From positions 372,001-436,000 of the forward strand of contig NZ_CP156628.1 of assembly GCF_039852015.1 (NCBI RefSeq): a stretch of DNA of 64,000 bases, read 5' to 3'. Under the pieces are notes generated by a model. That model saw only the letters and a list, made by a program, of their open reading frames with translations. It did not search any database and was not told where the DNA came from. Position numbers and translations under genes: made by a program. Shown piece after piece: positions 9,936-18,678 of the stretch (position 1 is the first letter of the stretch; each line of letters begins with the position of its first letter). This DNA is from Robbsia sp. KACC 23696 (GTDB lineage Bacteria; Pseudomonadota; Gammaproteobacteria; Burkholderiales; Burkholderiaceae).

Positions 9936-10072
9936 GCGACTCCGAATGTGCAAAGAATCAGATTTCGAGAATTTGCCGGGAGTGTATCGGAAGCCACGAA
10001 GTTATGCCGAGCGCTGTCTTAAAATAGAACAGATCCTTGTAAAATCAATGGCATGAAGACGGCGTGCTCCGG

Positions 10073-10078
10073 TATACT
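10073..10078 (+). promoter_or_regulatory. Candidate -10 box (TATACT) of dusC
   Basis: TATACT lies 36 bp before the dusC ATG and matches the sigma-70 -10 consensus at five of six positions. No good -35 hexamer is seen at 16-18 bp, so this is only a candidate. Confidence 0.35.
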
Positions 10079-10113
10079 TGCGGGTTCCACATCGCCAACA
10101 GAGAGTTTTCGGT

Positions 10114-11091
10114 ATGAGTCGGCTGCTTCTTGCCCCAATGGAAGGACTGGCGGACAGTGTGTTGCGCGATGTGTTGACGCGTGCGGGCGGATTCGACGGT
10201 TGCGTGTCGGAGTTTATCCGGGTGACCGCATCGGTGCTGCCCAGACGCGTCTATGAGCGTGAGGCGCCCGAGATTCTGAATGGCGCGCGCACGCCGGGCG
10301 GCACGCCCATGGTCATCCAATTGCTTGGTAGTGACGCTGAATGGATGGCGCGTAATGCAGTGCAAGCGGCCAAGGTCTCTCCGTGGGGTATCGATCTCAA
10401 TTTCGGGTGCCCGGCCAAGGTCGTCAATCAACACGGCGGCGGCGCCATGCTGCTGGCCGATCCTGAAAAACTGCATGCCATCGTGTCCGCGGTGCGCGCT
10501 GCGGTCCCATCCTCTATCGCGGTGACGGCCAAAATGCGTCTGGGCGTCTCGGATACATCGCAGGCGGTCGAATGCGCGCAGGCCCTGGCCGACGGCGGCG
10601 CGGCATCGCTGGTCGTCCACGCGCGCACCCGCGACGATGGGTATAAGCCGCCAGCGCATTGGGAGTGGATCGCCCGGATTGCTGCGGCCGTGTCCGTGCC
10701 GGTCGTGGCCAATGGCGAGGTCTGGACCGTCGCGGATTGGGAGCGCTGCCGCGAGGTGAGCGGTTGCGCGGACGTGATGATCGGGCGCGGCGCGGTATCG
10801 GATCCCTTCCTGGCGCAACGTATTCGTGGCGATATGGCCCGCTGTGCCAGTGATGCGGAGTGGCCGCTCGTATTGAGCGCGATCATCGGTTATCTGCATT
10901 CGCTGCAGGCGCCGGGCCAGCCGGATCACGGGCATGGGCGCCTGAAGAAATGGCTAAGCTATCTGCAACGGACCTGGCCGCAAGCCACGCTGCTGCATAC
11001 CGCCGTGCGGCGCTTGCAGGACGTTCCAGAGATCCTGGCGGTGGTCGAGACGATGCGCGATGCCCCGGCGTACGGTATGGCGACTGCCTGA
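10114..11091 (+). CDS. dusC: tRNA-dihydrouridine(16) synthase DusC
   Basis: A 325-aa flavoprotein that reduces uridine to dihydrouridine in the tRNA D-loop using FMN and NADPH. Family marks are LLLAPMEGLADSVLRDVLT at the N-terminus (FMN phosphate loop), LNFGCPAKVVNQHGGGAML with the catalytic cysteine in NFGCP, VTAKMRLGVSD, LVVHARTRDDGYKPPAHW and PVVANGEVW, MIGRGAVSDPFL. YKPPAHWEWI and the overall length suit the DusC subgroup rather than DusA or DusB. A TTG upstream at 10078 keeps the frame open, but ATG 10114 matches family starts and has GAGAG before it. It is a single gene. Confidence 0.92.
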   Translation: MSRLLLAPMEGLADSVLRDVLTRAGGFDGCVSEFIRVTASVLPRRVYEREAPEILNGARTPGGTPMVIQLLGSDAEWMARNAVQAAKVSPWGIDLNFGCPAKVVNQHGGGAMLLADPEKLHAIVSAVRAAVPSSIAVTAKMRLGVSDTSQAVECAQALADGGAASLVVHARTRDDGYKPPAHWEWIARIAAAVSVPVVANGEVWTVADWERCREVSGCADVMIGRGAVSDPFLAQRIRGDMARCASDAEWPLVLSAIIGYLHSLQAPGQPDHGHGRLKKWLSYLQRTWPQATLLHTAVRRLQDVPEILAVVETMRDAPAYGMATA

Positions 11092-11202
11092 GGCAATCGG
11101 GTAAGTTGCAGGCGCGTGTTACTGCAGCGGTCTCCAGCGTTCAGGCGGTCTGCTCGAGGCCGGTGCGTCATGCGGGTGATCGGGGCGAGCGAGAGGGCCC
11201 TG

Positions 11203-11221
11203 GCCGGCAACGGTTGCCGGC
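11203..11221 (+). terminator. Possible terminator hairpin downstream of dusC
   Basis: GCCGGCAA-CGG-TTGCCGGC forms an 8-bp stem with a 3-nt loop about 110 bp after the dusC stop. Only a short GGGGTTT follows it, so termination is uncertain. The 324 bp between dusC and the cupin gene (11092-11415) otherwise show nothing. Confidence 0.35.
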
Positions 11222-11415
11222 GGGGTTTCAGGATCGCACGTCTTGGCAGCGTCCATGCCGACCGGTAAGTGCGATTCTTTGTGAAACAGGAATGAACGGA
11301 GGGACCACATGGCGATGAGCAACCGGGGTTGGGGCCCGTATCGGAAGCAACGTGCGGTCCTTCGCGCATAGGGAAATTCCCTCATTGGTGGAAGGGTCCG
11401 GTCTTCTTCTCTCCC

Positions 11416-11790
11416 TCAAGCGCAGATGACGAAGATTTTGCGCACCGTTTCGATCGTCCGCCAGATGCCGACAAAGCCCGGTTTGATGACAAAGCTATCG
11501 CCCGCGCCGTAGCGTACGGTGGCGCCGTTTTCTTCGACGACTTCGACGATCCCGGAAAGAATATGGCAGAACTCGTACATCTCGCCGCGGATGGCGCGGG
11601 TCTCGCCGGGCGTCGCCTCCCAAATGCCGGTTTCAATGGCGCCGTTCCGTGAGCTGTCGAGAAGCCATGTCTTGAAAAGCGGGTTGCCGGACACGAGCCG
11701 ATCGGGACGCGGCGTTCCCTGCTCGGGTTCGAAATCGGGATTCGCATCTAGGCTGACGAGAAGAGACACAGGATTCCTTGCATGTGACAT
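11416..11790 (-). CDS. Small cupin-domain protein (DUF861/cupin_3 type)
   Basis: A 124-aa single-domain cupin. The sequence IETGIWEATPGETRAIRG leads into the first cupin motif, EMYEFCHILSGIVEVVEENG, and a second motif has RYGAGDSFVIKPGFVGIWRT. These resemble (S)-ureidoglycine aminohydrolase-like and DUF861 proteins, where the cupin barrel binds a metal, but the substrate is not deducible. ATG 11790 begins the homologous part; the open frame upstream lacks it. The ribosome site is weak. No purine-catabolism gene is nearby, so a ureide role is not supported. Confidence 0.75.
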   Translation of the reverse strand: MSHARNPVSLLVSLDANPDFEPEQGTPRPDRLVSGNPLFKTWLLDSSRNGAIETGIWEATPGETRAIRGEMYEFCHILSGIVEVVEENGATVRYGAGDSFVIKPGFVGIWRTIETVRKIFVICA

Positions 11791-11842
11791 GGACGGGACC
11801 GGGCTGCCCGTCGGCTTCGCCCGGATTTTACCCGCTGTCAAT

Positions 11843-11882
11843 AAAAAAACCGAATGCGTGCCGGTGCGGTTCGGGCACGCAT
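11843..11882 (-). terminator. Intrinsic terminator of the AraC-family gene
   Basis: On the minus strand a perfect 9-bp stem (ATGCGTGCC 11854-11862 pairs with GGCACGCAT 11874-11882, 11-nt loop) is followed after four bases by seven consecutive T (11843-11849). It lies 54 bp after the stop of the AraC-family gene at 11936. Confidence 0.85.
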
Positions 11883-11935
11883 GCGATACGTCTGCCGTGC
11901 GTGGGCCGTGACGTTGTTCATCGCCTCGGCGGCGC

Positions 11936-12919
11936 TTAATGAGACGACACGAAGCGCGAATCTGGAAAGGCGGGCGGTAGGGAAAAGCTCGCCTTCAGGC
12001 GTTTCGTCTCTTCCGCGGGCGTCAGCCCGAAGAGTCGTTTGAACTCGCGGCTAAATTGAGAGGGGCTTGTATAGCCCACCGCATGGCTCGCCGCCTCCGC
12101 CGTCATCTCCTGCCTTACCATCAGCAAGCGTGCTTGGTGCAAGCGGGTCGACTTGACGTATTGCATCGGCGACGTGTTGGTGATGATCTTGAAATGGCTG
12201 TGAAACGTCGGTACGCTCATCCCGGCTTGATTTGCCAGCAATGGCAGATTCAGAGGTTCGGCGTAGGTTGCATGAATGCGCTCCAATGCTTTTCCCACCT
12301 TGCCGAATTGCCCTTGCATCGCCAACGCGGCGCGCATCGCATTGCCTTGCGTGCCGGTCAGCACCCTGAAATACAGCTCGCGCAGCAGCGCCGGACCGAG
12401 AATGGCGGCTTCGGTCGGCTTACCCATCGCTTCAAGGAAACGGAGCACCGACGATCGTATGTCGCTGTCCATCGGGCTGGACATCATCGTTTGGGGTGGG
12501 GCGTCGGCGAGGGGGGCCTCGTGGCGATCCAATTGGATCAACAGTTCTGCCGCCAATTGAAAATCCAGATGGAGATAAATCGCCAATAGAGGACAGGCCG
12601 GCGTCGCGTCCGTTTCCATCGTGAATGGAACCGGCACCGAGACCGCCAGATAATGCTGCTCGTCGTATAAATAAACCCGGTCTCCGAAGAATCCGCGCTT
12701 TCGCCCCTGACAAATGATCACGATGCCCGGGTCATACAACACCGGCGTGCGGCTGAGATTGCGGTCGCACCGGAGAAAGCGCACGCCGGGCAGTGGCGTG
12801 AGGTTATAGCCTTCTCTCGGCGCCATCGTACGGAGCAAGTCGACCATGCGTTGCTGATCGACCCGCGCGTCGTATTCGCGCGAGGTGTCGGGGGTCGCGC
12901 CGCTTAGGATGGCGTTCAT
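11936..12919 (-). CDS. AraC-family transcriptional regulator (AraC_N type)
   Basis: A 327-aa regulator. The N-terminal cupin-like AraC_N domain (about residues 30-190) contains VLYDPGIVIICQGRKRG and YLAVSVPVPF. The C-terminal part carries two helix-turn-helix motifs, LPLLANQAGMSVPTFHSHFK and EASHAVGYTSPSQFSREFKR, ending with FGLTPAEE. Regulators of this type usually control an adjacent oxidoreductase, and the divergently transcribed SDR gene 93 bp away is the obvious target. ATG 12919 is preferred over an in-frame TTG at 12931. A strong terminator follows. Confidence 0.9.
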   Translation of the reverse strand: MNAILSGATPDTSREYDARVDQQRMVDLLRTMAPREGYNLTPLPGVRFLRCDRNLSRTPVLYDPGIVIICQGRKRGFFGDRVYLYDEQHYLAVSVPVPFTMETDATPACPLLAIYLHLDFQLAAELLIQLDRHEAPLADAPPQTMMSSPMDSDIRSSVLRFLEAMGKPTEAAILGPALLRELYFRVLTGTQGNAMRAALAMQGQFGKVGKALERIHATYAEPLNLPLLANQAGMSVPTFHSHFKIITNTSPMQYVKSTRLHQARLLMVRQEMTAEAASHAVGYTSPSQFSREFKRLFGLTPAEETKRLKASFSLPPAFPDSRFVSSH

Positions 12920-13012
12920 AGAAATAGGCAAGAAGGCGAGAGAAAGCTGCCTTAAAAAGGCTGAGATGAAAGACTAACATGCAATTCTTCCCGCGAATAA
13001 AGGAGCAGCGAC

Positions 13013-13846
13013 ATGTCTTCCAGCAAAATCATGCTTATCACCGGCGTCAGTAGCGGCTTCGGACGCGCCTTGGCGGAGGCGGCGCTGGCCGCCGACTATG
13101 CGGTAGTCGGCACGGTGCGAAACGCCGCGGCGCAACGGGACTTCGAGGCGCTCCACCCGACGCGGGCGTTCGCTCGGATGCTCGATGTGACCCATTTCGA
13201 CGATATCGAGGGTGTCATCGCCGACATCGAATCAGCAGTCGGCGAGATCGACGTGCTGGTGAACAATGCCGGATACGGCCATGAAGGCATCATGGAAGAG
13301 TCATCGATCGCCGAGATGCGCCAGCAATTCGATGTCAATGTGTTCGGCGCGGTGGCCATGATGAAAGGGGTGCTGCCTTATATGCGGGGTCGGCGCCGTG
13401 GCCGTATCCTGAATATCACGTCGATGGGCGGCTTTATCACGATGCCCGGCATCGCCTACTACTGCGGCAGCAAATTTGCCTTGGAGGGCATTTCCGAGGT
13501 GGTCGGTAAGGAAGTGCAGCCTTTCGGCATTCATGTGACGGCAATCGAGCCGGGTTCGTTCCGCACGGATTGGGCCGGCCGGTCGATGGTCAGGACGCCG
13601 CGCACGATCGCGGACTACGATGCGCAATTCGACCCGATCCGGGAGGCGCGTGAAGCAAAAAGCGGCAAGCAACTCGGCGATCCGGCAAAGGCCGCACTGG
13701 CCATGCTGACGATTCTTGCGAGCGAGAATCCGCCCGCGCGCATCCTGCTCGGCACCGACGCGCTGGGCCTGGTCCGGAGAAAGTTGCAAGCGATGGAAAA
13801 GGAGATCGATGCGTGGGAATCGCTGACACGCTCGACGGACGGCTGA
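13013..13846 (+). CDS. Short-chain dehydrogenase/reductase (classical SDR)
   Basis: A 277-aa classical SDR. The NAD(P)-binding motif is TGVSSGFGRA, the structural motif is NNAGYG, the catalytic serine is in NITSMGG, and Tyr/Lys fall in YYCGSKFA. It matches the AraC-linked 'oxidoreductase' group of SDRs of about 277 residues. The substrate is unknown. AAAGGAGC precedes the ATG at 8 nt. It is divergent from the AraC-family gene, which probably regulates it. Confidence 0.9.
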   Translation: MSSSKIMLITGVSSGFGRALAEAALAADYAVVGTVRNAAAQRDFEALHPTRAFARMLDVTHFDDIEGVIADIESAVGEIDVLVNNAGYGHEGIMEESSIAEMRQQFDVNVFGAVAMMKGVLPYMRGRRRGRILNITSMGGFITMPGIAYYCGSKFALEGISEVVGKEVQPFGIHVTAIEPGSFRTDWAGRSMVRTPRTIADYDAQFDPIREAREAKSGKQLGDPAKAALAMLTILASENPPARILLGTDALGLVRRKLQAMEKEIDAWESLTRSTDG

Positions 13847-13862
13847 GCACCGGCCGGAACGC

Positions 13863-13899
13863 AAAAACGACAAACAGCGACCGTCGGTCGCTGTTTGTC
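13863..13899 (-). terminator. Strong hairpin terminator, minus strand (possibly bidirectional)
   Basis: A perfect 14-bp stem with a 3-nt loop (13869-13882 with 13886-13899). On the minus strand it is followed by GTTTTTG (A-run 13863-13867 on the plus strand). It lies 50 bp after the CsbD-like gene and also 22 bp after the SDR stop, so it may insulate both converging genes. Confidence 0.8.
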
Positions 13900-13949
13900 T
13901 GGATCGTACTGCTGCGGTGTTGGCCCTAAAGCGCCGACACCGCGTTCGA

Positions 13950-14192
13950 TCAGAGAAGCTTGCCCAGAACGAAGCCGAACGCCGCGGCGACCAGAAGCGA
14001 GCCGAGCGGGTTGATGCGCGTCGTCTCGCTCACCTTGTCGATCGCCTGTCCATACGACTGTTGCAGCGCGCCACCGGCTTGACGCAGCGTGCCTTCGAAT
14101 TCCGTGGCCGGATCGCCAATCAGCTTGCCGATGCCTTCTTGTGCCTTGCCTGCCAGGTTCTTCGCCGTGCCGATTGCTTGATCTTCGTACAT
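13950..14192 (-). CDS. CsbD-like small protein with C-terminal membrane anchor
   Basis: An 80-aa protein. The N-terminal half resembles CsbD proteins (AIGTAKNLAGKAQEGIGKLIGD, helical and charged). The C-terminal SLLVAAAFGFVLGKLL is a hydrophobic segment like that of ElaB/YqjD ribosome-associated inner-membrane proteins. CsbD-type proteins are general-stress proteins of unclear biochemical role. ATG 14192 is selected because AGGAG lies 7 nt upstream; the longer open frame reads into unrelated sequence. The gene stands alone and is followed by a strong terminator. Confidence 0.8.
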   Translation of the reverse strand: MYEDQAIGTAKNLAGKAQEGIGKLIGDPATEFEGTLRQAGGALQQSYGQAIDKVSETTRINPLGSLLVAAAFGFVLGKLL

Positions 14193-14316
14193 GTGCAACT
14201 CCTGTTGTCTTGATGTCGTTGTTAACGTCGTTTGAACACACCAAGCAAGCACGATCCGTTCCCGGTCCGCGTGATGGTACCTTGCGCATCGCCGCGTGCG
14301 GGCACGGCATGTCTTC

Positions 14317-14580
14317 CTAGCGCGGTTTGTCCAGCCAACGCCACCCGGCAAAACAGGCGGATACGACCAGCAGCGTCACGCCTTCCCAGAGATTGATCCG
14401 TACGCCGTCTGCCTTGGACAGCGTGGACGCAGTATCGACAAGGCCCGCGCCGAGCAGCAACAGTCCATATACGAACAAGAGTCCTGCCACGAGGACGCGC
14501 AAATCGAATAGACCGCCCGATCCGCTGCGTCCTGTTTTATCGGCTTCTTTGTCCGCGACGTCTATTACCGGCTTGCTCAT
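14317..14580 (-). CDS. Small membrane protein coupled to the SSS symporter
   Basis: An 87-aa protein starting MSKPVIDVADKEADK, with two hydrophobic segments (LRVLVAGLLFVYGLLLLGA and VTLLVVSACFAGWRW). Its ATG overlaps the stop of the symporter by 4 bp (ATGA), so translation is probably coupled. No enzyme motif is seen. Small two-helix proteins beside SSS symporters may be accessory subunits, but that is inference; I do not recognise a named family. Confidence 0.7.
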   Translation of the reverse strand: MSKPVIDVADKEADKTGRSGSGGLFDLRVLVAGLLFVYGLLLLGAGLVDTASTLSKADGVRINLWEGVTLLVVSACFAGWRWLDKPR

Positions 14581-16274
14581 GATGTGGCTCTCCAATAGAT
14601 CAGCAACAGGGACACGCCGACAGCCATCACCAACACGATGCTTCCCAGCACGGCGGGCGACCGGTACCAGACGCTTGCCTGCATGGCTTCTGCCGCGTCG
14701 GGGGAATCGGGATCGGGCAGGCCCCAAATTAACCCTTTCAACTCCGATATCGGCCGCGATGTCGTGAACAGACTGACGCCCACTGTCACGATTGCCGTGC
14801 AAACGAAGGCGGCAATGGCGCCATAAAAGTTGGCCATCTGTTCGCTGAAGTGATCGGTATCGAGGATGCCGTCACGATGAAAATACGCGACATGGGGCGC
14901 GGCCAGGTGCGCCAGCGCGGCCCCGACGGTGCCTGCGAGCATTCCCCAGAACGCACCCGCGCCTGACGTCTTGCGCCAGAACAAGCCGATGATGAACGCG
15001 GTAAACAGCGGTGTGTTGAAAAACGAGAACAACATCTGCATGTAATTCTGGATGTTGTTATAGCTCGCGGCGATAAACGCGGTGCCCATCGTGATGACGA
15101 TGCCGGCAATGGTGGCCAGCCGCCCGACCTGTAGATAGTAGTGGTCGCTACGATCTTTGGCGACGTAAGGCTTCCACAAGTCGTAGGTAAACACCGTGTT
15201 GAAACCGCTGATGTTGGCTGCCATGCCGGCCATGAAGCCGGCAAGCAAGGCGGTGACCGCCAGGCCGAGCACGCCGTTGGGAAGCAGCCGTTGCATCAAT
15301 TCCGGGATGGCCTGATTGAAGGACGGACCGTGGCTCGTGCCGAGTCCCGGGATCATCACCAATGCGATCATGCCAGGGACCACGGTGAACAGCGGCAGGA
15401 TGATTTTGGGAAAAGCGCCGATGATCGGCGTCCGTCGCGCCGCGTTCAAACTGCTGGCGGACAAGGCTCGTTGAACTTCGGCGAAGTTCGTCGTCCAATA
15501 GCCGAAGGCGAGCAGAAAGCCTTCGCCCATGGCGAGGCCGATCCAATCGCCCATCGGGTTATGCCAATGTCCCACCTGCGTGCCTTCCCACGTCATCGTA
15601 TGTTCGGGACTAGGCATGGCGGCCGCCAGGGCGTGCCAGCCGCCGACGTGGTGCAGACCGAGTGCCACGATAGGCGCGAGGCCCGCGAGAATCACGAAGA
15701 ATTGCAGGACCTCGCCATACATCGCCGCTGACAAGCCGCCCAGCAAGATATAGAGCAGGACGAAGGCCGCGCCCAAGGCAACGGACACCATCAAGGGCCA
15801 GCCCAGAAGCCGCTCGATGATCAATGCAAGCGCATACAGATTGATGCCGGCAATCAGGATCTGACCGACGGCGAATATCAGTGCGTTCAGCAAATGGGTT
15901 GGCGCATTGAAGCGACGACGCAGATATTCCGGCACGCTATGCACGCGCGACGAATAATAGAAGGGCATCATCACGACACCGAGGAACACCATCGCTGGAA
16001 TGGCGCCGAGCCAGAAGAAGTGCACGGCGGCGGCACCGTACTGCGCGCCGTTCGCGGCGTTGCCGAGAATCTCCAGCGCACCCATATTCGCCGAGATGAA
16101 GGCAATGCCGGTAATCCAGGCGGGCATCGATCTGGCGGAAAGAAAGAAGTCGCTCGATGTCTTGGTCGCGCGATTCGCTAGCAGCCCGATGATGACGATC
16201 ATCGCGAAATAGATCGCCAGGATCGTATAGTCGAGAAAATTGAGATGCAGAATGCCGGTATGGCTTGAGGACAT
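14577..16274 (-). CDS. Sodium:solute symporter (SSS/SGLT family), likely sugar
   Basis: A 565-aa inner-membrane transporter with some 13-14 helices. Visible SSS features include an N-terminal helix FLDYTILAIYFAMIVIIG, the conserved FFLSARSMPAWITGIAFIS, GGLSAAMYGEVLQFFVI, and FMAGMAANISGFNTVFTYDLW, which holds the sodium-site serine/asparagine region. The closest look-alikes are SGLT-type monosaccharide symporters. AGGAGGGG precedes the ATG. It follows the 3-epimerase-like gene by 100 bp and precedes the small membrane protein with overlap, giving a three-gene sugar operon opposite the ROK regulator. Confidence 0.92.
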   Translation of the reverse strand: MSSSHTGILHLNFLDYTILAIYFAMIVIIGLLANRATKTSSDFFLSARSMPAWITGIAFISANMGALEILGNAANGAQYGAAAVHFFWLGAIPAMVFLGVVMMPFYYSSRVHSVPEYLRRRFNAPTHLLNALIFAVGQILIAGINLYALALIIERLLGWPLMVSVALGAAFVLLYILLGGLSAAMYGEVLQFFVILAGLAPIVALGLHHVGGWHALAAAMPSPEHTMTWEGTQVGHWHNPMGDWIGLAMGEGFLLAFGYWTTNFAEVQRALSASSLNAARRTPIIGAFPKIILPLFTVVPGMIALVMIPGLGTSHGPSFNQAIPELMQRLLPNGVLGLAVTALLAGFMAGMAANISGFNTVFTYDLWKPYVAKDRSDHYYLQVGRLATIAGIVITMGTAFIAASYNNIQNYMQMLFSFFNTPLFTAFIIGLFWRKTSGAGAFWGMLAGTVGAALAHLAAPHVAYFHRDGILDTDHFSEQMANFYGAIAAFVCTAIVTVGVSLFTTSRPISELKGLIWGLPDPDSPDAAEAMQASVWYRSPAVLGSIVLVMAVGVSLLLIYWRATS

Positions 16275-16374
16275 CGTTGCCCCTCCTGTTATATGTCGTC
16301 ACGGCGCCCGCTTGGCCGGTGAACCTGCCGTCGAAGCTGCCGGTGATCCGTCCACCGACAGGCTTTTCCGTCGC

Positions 16375-17253
16375 TCAGCGAGCCGTTGCCTTGCCCAGGC
16401 CTGCCGCACTCGCGTGCAGGGCCATGAAATCGCGCGCATGACGTGCGAGCGTGGCACTGTCGTCCCATAAATTGCGCCAGATGGCGAGGTCGACCGACAG
16501 TCCTTTCGATACGACGGCGGACGAAAAACTCTCGAAGGTGAGGGGGCCGCGATACCCGATGGTGGCGAGGGCGTGGAAGAAGCTGGCGAAATCGAGATGG
16601 CCGGAGCCTAGAAATCCGCGATGATTCTCGCCGATATGCACATAGCCGAGCTTGTCGCCGCAGGCGATCACCGGCGAGAAGAAGTCCGCTTCCTCGATGT
16701 TCATATGATAGATATCGAGATGCACTTTCAGGTTATCGGCACCTACTTGTTCGATCACCTCGAGCGCCTGTTCCGTCGTGTTGACGACATTGCTCTCGTA
16801 CCGGTTCACGACTTCGAGGCCAAGGGTGATGCCAAGTCCCGCGGCCTTGTCGGCGACGCGTTTCAACGAGGTGACGACATTGCGTCGTCCTTGCGCACTT
16901 ACGGGTCGCGTGTATTTGCCGAAAGCGCTGTAAAGGCCGCCACAGAAGTACTTCGACCCAAGTCCGTGGGCGACGTCGAGGCTGCTTTCGAGCAGGGCGA
17001 CCCCGCGCGCAACGATCTCGGGGTCATCGCTCGATACGTCCGCGTCGAAGGCGAGGCCGCGGGAACACGCGACCTCGATCCCTTCGCGTTCCATCAACGC
17101 ACGGGTGGCGGCGACATCGAGCACCGATGTATCGTGCAGCGAGAATTCCACTAGCCCGTATCCAGCGGCTTTGCTGCCCTTGACGATCGTCTCGACCGAC
17201 GCGGCGGTGAGATCGCCTGCCCATACCAATGCATGTACGCCGAGGGTGTTCAT
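16375..17253 (-). CDS. Sugar isomerase/epimerase, D-tagatose/D-psicose 3-epimerase-like
   Basis: A 292-aa TIM-barrel protein of the xylose-isomerase-like family. The metal site of ketose 3-epimerases is recognisable: Glu in LGLEVVNRYES, Asp/His in LKVHLDIYHMNIEE, His/Arg in YVHIGENHRGFLGSGHLD, and Glu in LTFESFSS. YHMNIEE and the HIGENHRG loop are typical of the D-tagatose/D-psicose 3-epimerase group. It probably interconverts ketoses at C3 after uptake by the adjacent symporter. GGAGA lies 9 nt before the ATG. It is the first gene of the operon, divergent from the ROK regulator. Confidence 0.85.
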   Translation of the reverse strand: MNTLGVHALVWAGDLTAASVETIVKGSKAAGYGLVEFSLHDTSVLDVAATRALMEREGIEVACSRGLAFDADVSSDDPEIVARGVALLESSLDVAHGLGSKYFCGGLYSAFGKYTRPVSAQGRRNVVTSLKRVADKAAGLGITLGLEVVNRYESNVVNTTEQALEVIEQVGADNLKVHLDIYHMNIEEADFFSPVIACGDKLGYVHIGENHRGFLGSGHLDFASFFHALATIGYRGPLTFESFSSAVVSKGLSVDLAIWRNLWDDSATLARHARDFMALHASAAGLGKATAR

Positions 17254-17367
17254 TGCGTCAATCTCCTATGCTTCGTGTCGTGGATCGCGTTGCCGCGCGC
17301 GGCTGGCCCAGCGTTGCAGCACGAGAGCATGCGGCAGAGCGCATGTCCTTTTGCTGCTTTTGGACCT

Positions 17368-17394
17368 ACTTTTGATTTATTATTACGCAAAAGT
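17368..17394. promoter_or_regulatory. Candidate ROK-regulator operator in the divergent promoter region
   Basis: ACTTTTG (17368-17374) and CAAAAGT (17388-17394) form a perfect inverted repeat with a 13-bp A+T-rich spacer. It lies in the short gap between the epimerase operon and the ROK gene, an island of A/T in G+C-rich DNA. Position and symmetry suit binding by the dimeric regulator encoded next to it; this is inference. Confidence 0.5.
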
Positions 17395-17416
17395 GTGGGG
17401 CGCGTAGGAGGGGGCA

Positions 17417-18643
17417 ATGGCGGAATGGGAGAGCGAGGCGGCATCGACGGACGGCCCTGGGGCAATTCTTGCCTTGGTGCGGACGGGGCGGGCGGTCACG
17501 CGGCAGTCTTTGATCGCCGTGACGGGACTGTCGCGATCGACGATTGCCCAGCGCCTCGACCTCTTGCACAAGGCGGGCTATCTGGCCGCGGCCGCGCCGG
17601 CGGAGTCCAGTGGGGGCCGACCGGCCGGCGCGTTTCGCGTGAATCCGGCATTCGGCGTGCTATTGATCGCCGCTACAGGCGCGCATGGCATGCATGTGGG
17701 ATTGGCGGACGCGGCGGGTACGCTGCGCTTCAGTCGCTATGAAGCGATCGACATCGGCGAGGGGCCCGAGGCGGTACTGGCGCGCGTGGTCGTCGCGTTC
17801 GACGCCTTGCTGAAACAGTTCGGACATAGTCGCGAGGAAGTGCGGGGCATCGGTATCGGTGTGCCCGGGCCGGTGGCTTTTCGGGAGGGCCGTGTGGTAC
17901 GGCCGCCGATCATGAAAGGGTGGGACGACTACCGGATCCCGGACTATTTCGCATCGCGTTTCGATGCGGTGGTGATGGTCGATAACGATGCCAATCTGAT
18001 GGCGTTGGGGGAACATCGCCTGCATTTTCACGATACCGATAATCTCGTTTATCTCACCGTGGGGGAAGGGATCGGCGCCGGCTTGATTATGTCGGGAAGG
18101 CTGCAGCGCGGCGCGTCGGGCGCAGCGGGGGATCTCGGGCATTGGTTCATGCCGCCTCCCGGCACGCGTGCGCCGCTGCGGTGTCGGTGCGGGAATCTGG
18201 GTTGCCTGGAAGCCTATGCGTCCGGCTGGGCGCTGCTGCGTGATCTGCGCGATTCGTCCCCGCCTTCGAAGCGAGGGCGTCTTCCAAAGACGGCTCCCTG
18301 CACGTTGAGCGACGTAATGGCGCTGGCTGAAGCCGGGGATCCGACGGTGTTGCAGATGTTGGCCCAAGCGGGGGAGAGGATCGGCGACGCCCTGACCTTG
18401 GCGGTCAGTTTGCTAAATCCCGAAATCATCATCGTCGGCGGTGCGATGGTTCAGGATCACTTCCTGGCCGCGTTGCGTCAAGCCGTCTACCGGCGCGCAT
18501 CGCCTTTGGCGACGCGTGAGCTGCACATCGTCGCAAGCCCGCTGGGCTATACGGCGGCGTTGCATGGCGTCGCACAGATGATGGTCGACACCTTGTTCGC
18601 GCCTCCGGCGGTAGACCGTCGTATTACAGAGATGCTGTCCTAG
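17417..18643 (+). CDS. ROK-family transcriptional regulator (NagC/XylR type)
   Basis: A 408-aa protein. A winged helix-turn-helix lies at about residues 22-65 (TRQSLIAVTGLSRSTIAQRL). The ROK sugar-binding domain follows, with GIGIGVPGPV, the ATP/sugar-site DNDANLMALGE and GEGIGAGLIMSG, and the zinc motif CRCGNLGCLE preceded by GHW. These features match repressors released by a sugar ligand. It is divergent from the epimerase-symporter operon, which is the likely target, and ends 28 bp before the GH15 remnant. Confidence 0.9.
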   Translation: MAEWESEAASTDGPGAILALVRTGRAVTRQSLIAVTGLSRSTIAQRLDLLHKAGYLAAAAPAESSGGRPAGAFRVNPAFGVLLIAATGAHGMHVGLADAAGTLRFSRYEAIDIGEGPEAVLARVVVAFDALLKQFGHSREEVRGIGIGVPGPVAFREGRVVRPPIMKGWDDYRIPDYFASRFDAVVMVDNDANLMALGEHRLHFHDTDNLVYLTVGEGIGAGLIMSGRLQRGASGAAGDLGHWFMPPPGTRAPLRCRCGNLGCLEAYASGWALLRDLRDSSPPSKRGRLPKTAPCTLSDVMALAEAGDPTVLQMLAQAGERIGDALTLAVSLLNPEIIIVGGAMVQDHFLAALRQAVYRRASPLATRELHIVASPLGYTAALHGVAQMMVDTLFAPPAVDRRITEMLS

Positions 18644-18661
18644 CGGGTCGCATTCCCGATG

Positions 18662-18678
18662 CGGCGTGGTTCACGCCG
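18662..18678. repeat. Perfect 7-bp hairpin after the ROK gene
   Basis: CGGCGTG-GTT-CACGCCG forms a compact hairpin 19 bp after the ROK stop and over the stop of the GH15 remnant. There is no U-tract on either strand; a weak terminator is possible. Confidence 0.35.

Noticed and set aside
11720-11760. GGTTCG-containing stretch considered as a tRNA T-loop
   Set aside because: It lies inside the cupin coding region and no acceptor or anticodon stem can be built around it.
14238-14264. Possible RNA element upstream of the CsbD-like gene
   Set aside because: Only short imperfect complementarity; no riboswitch core or conserved leader seen.
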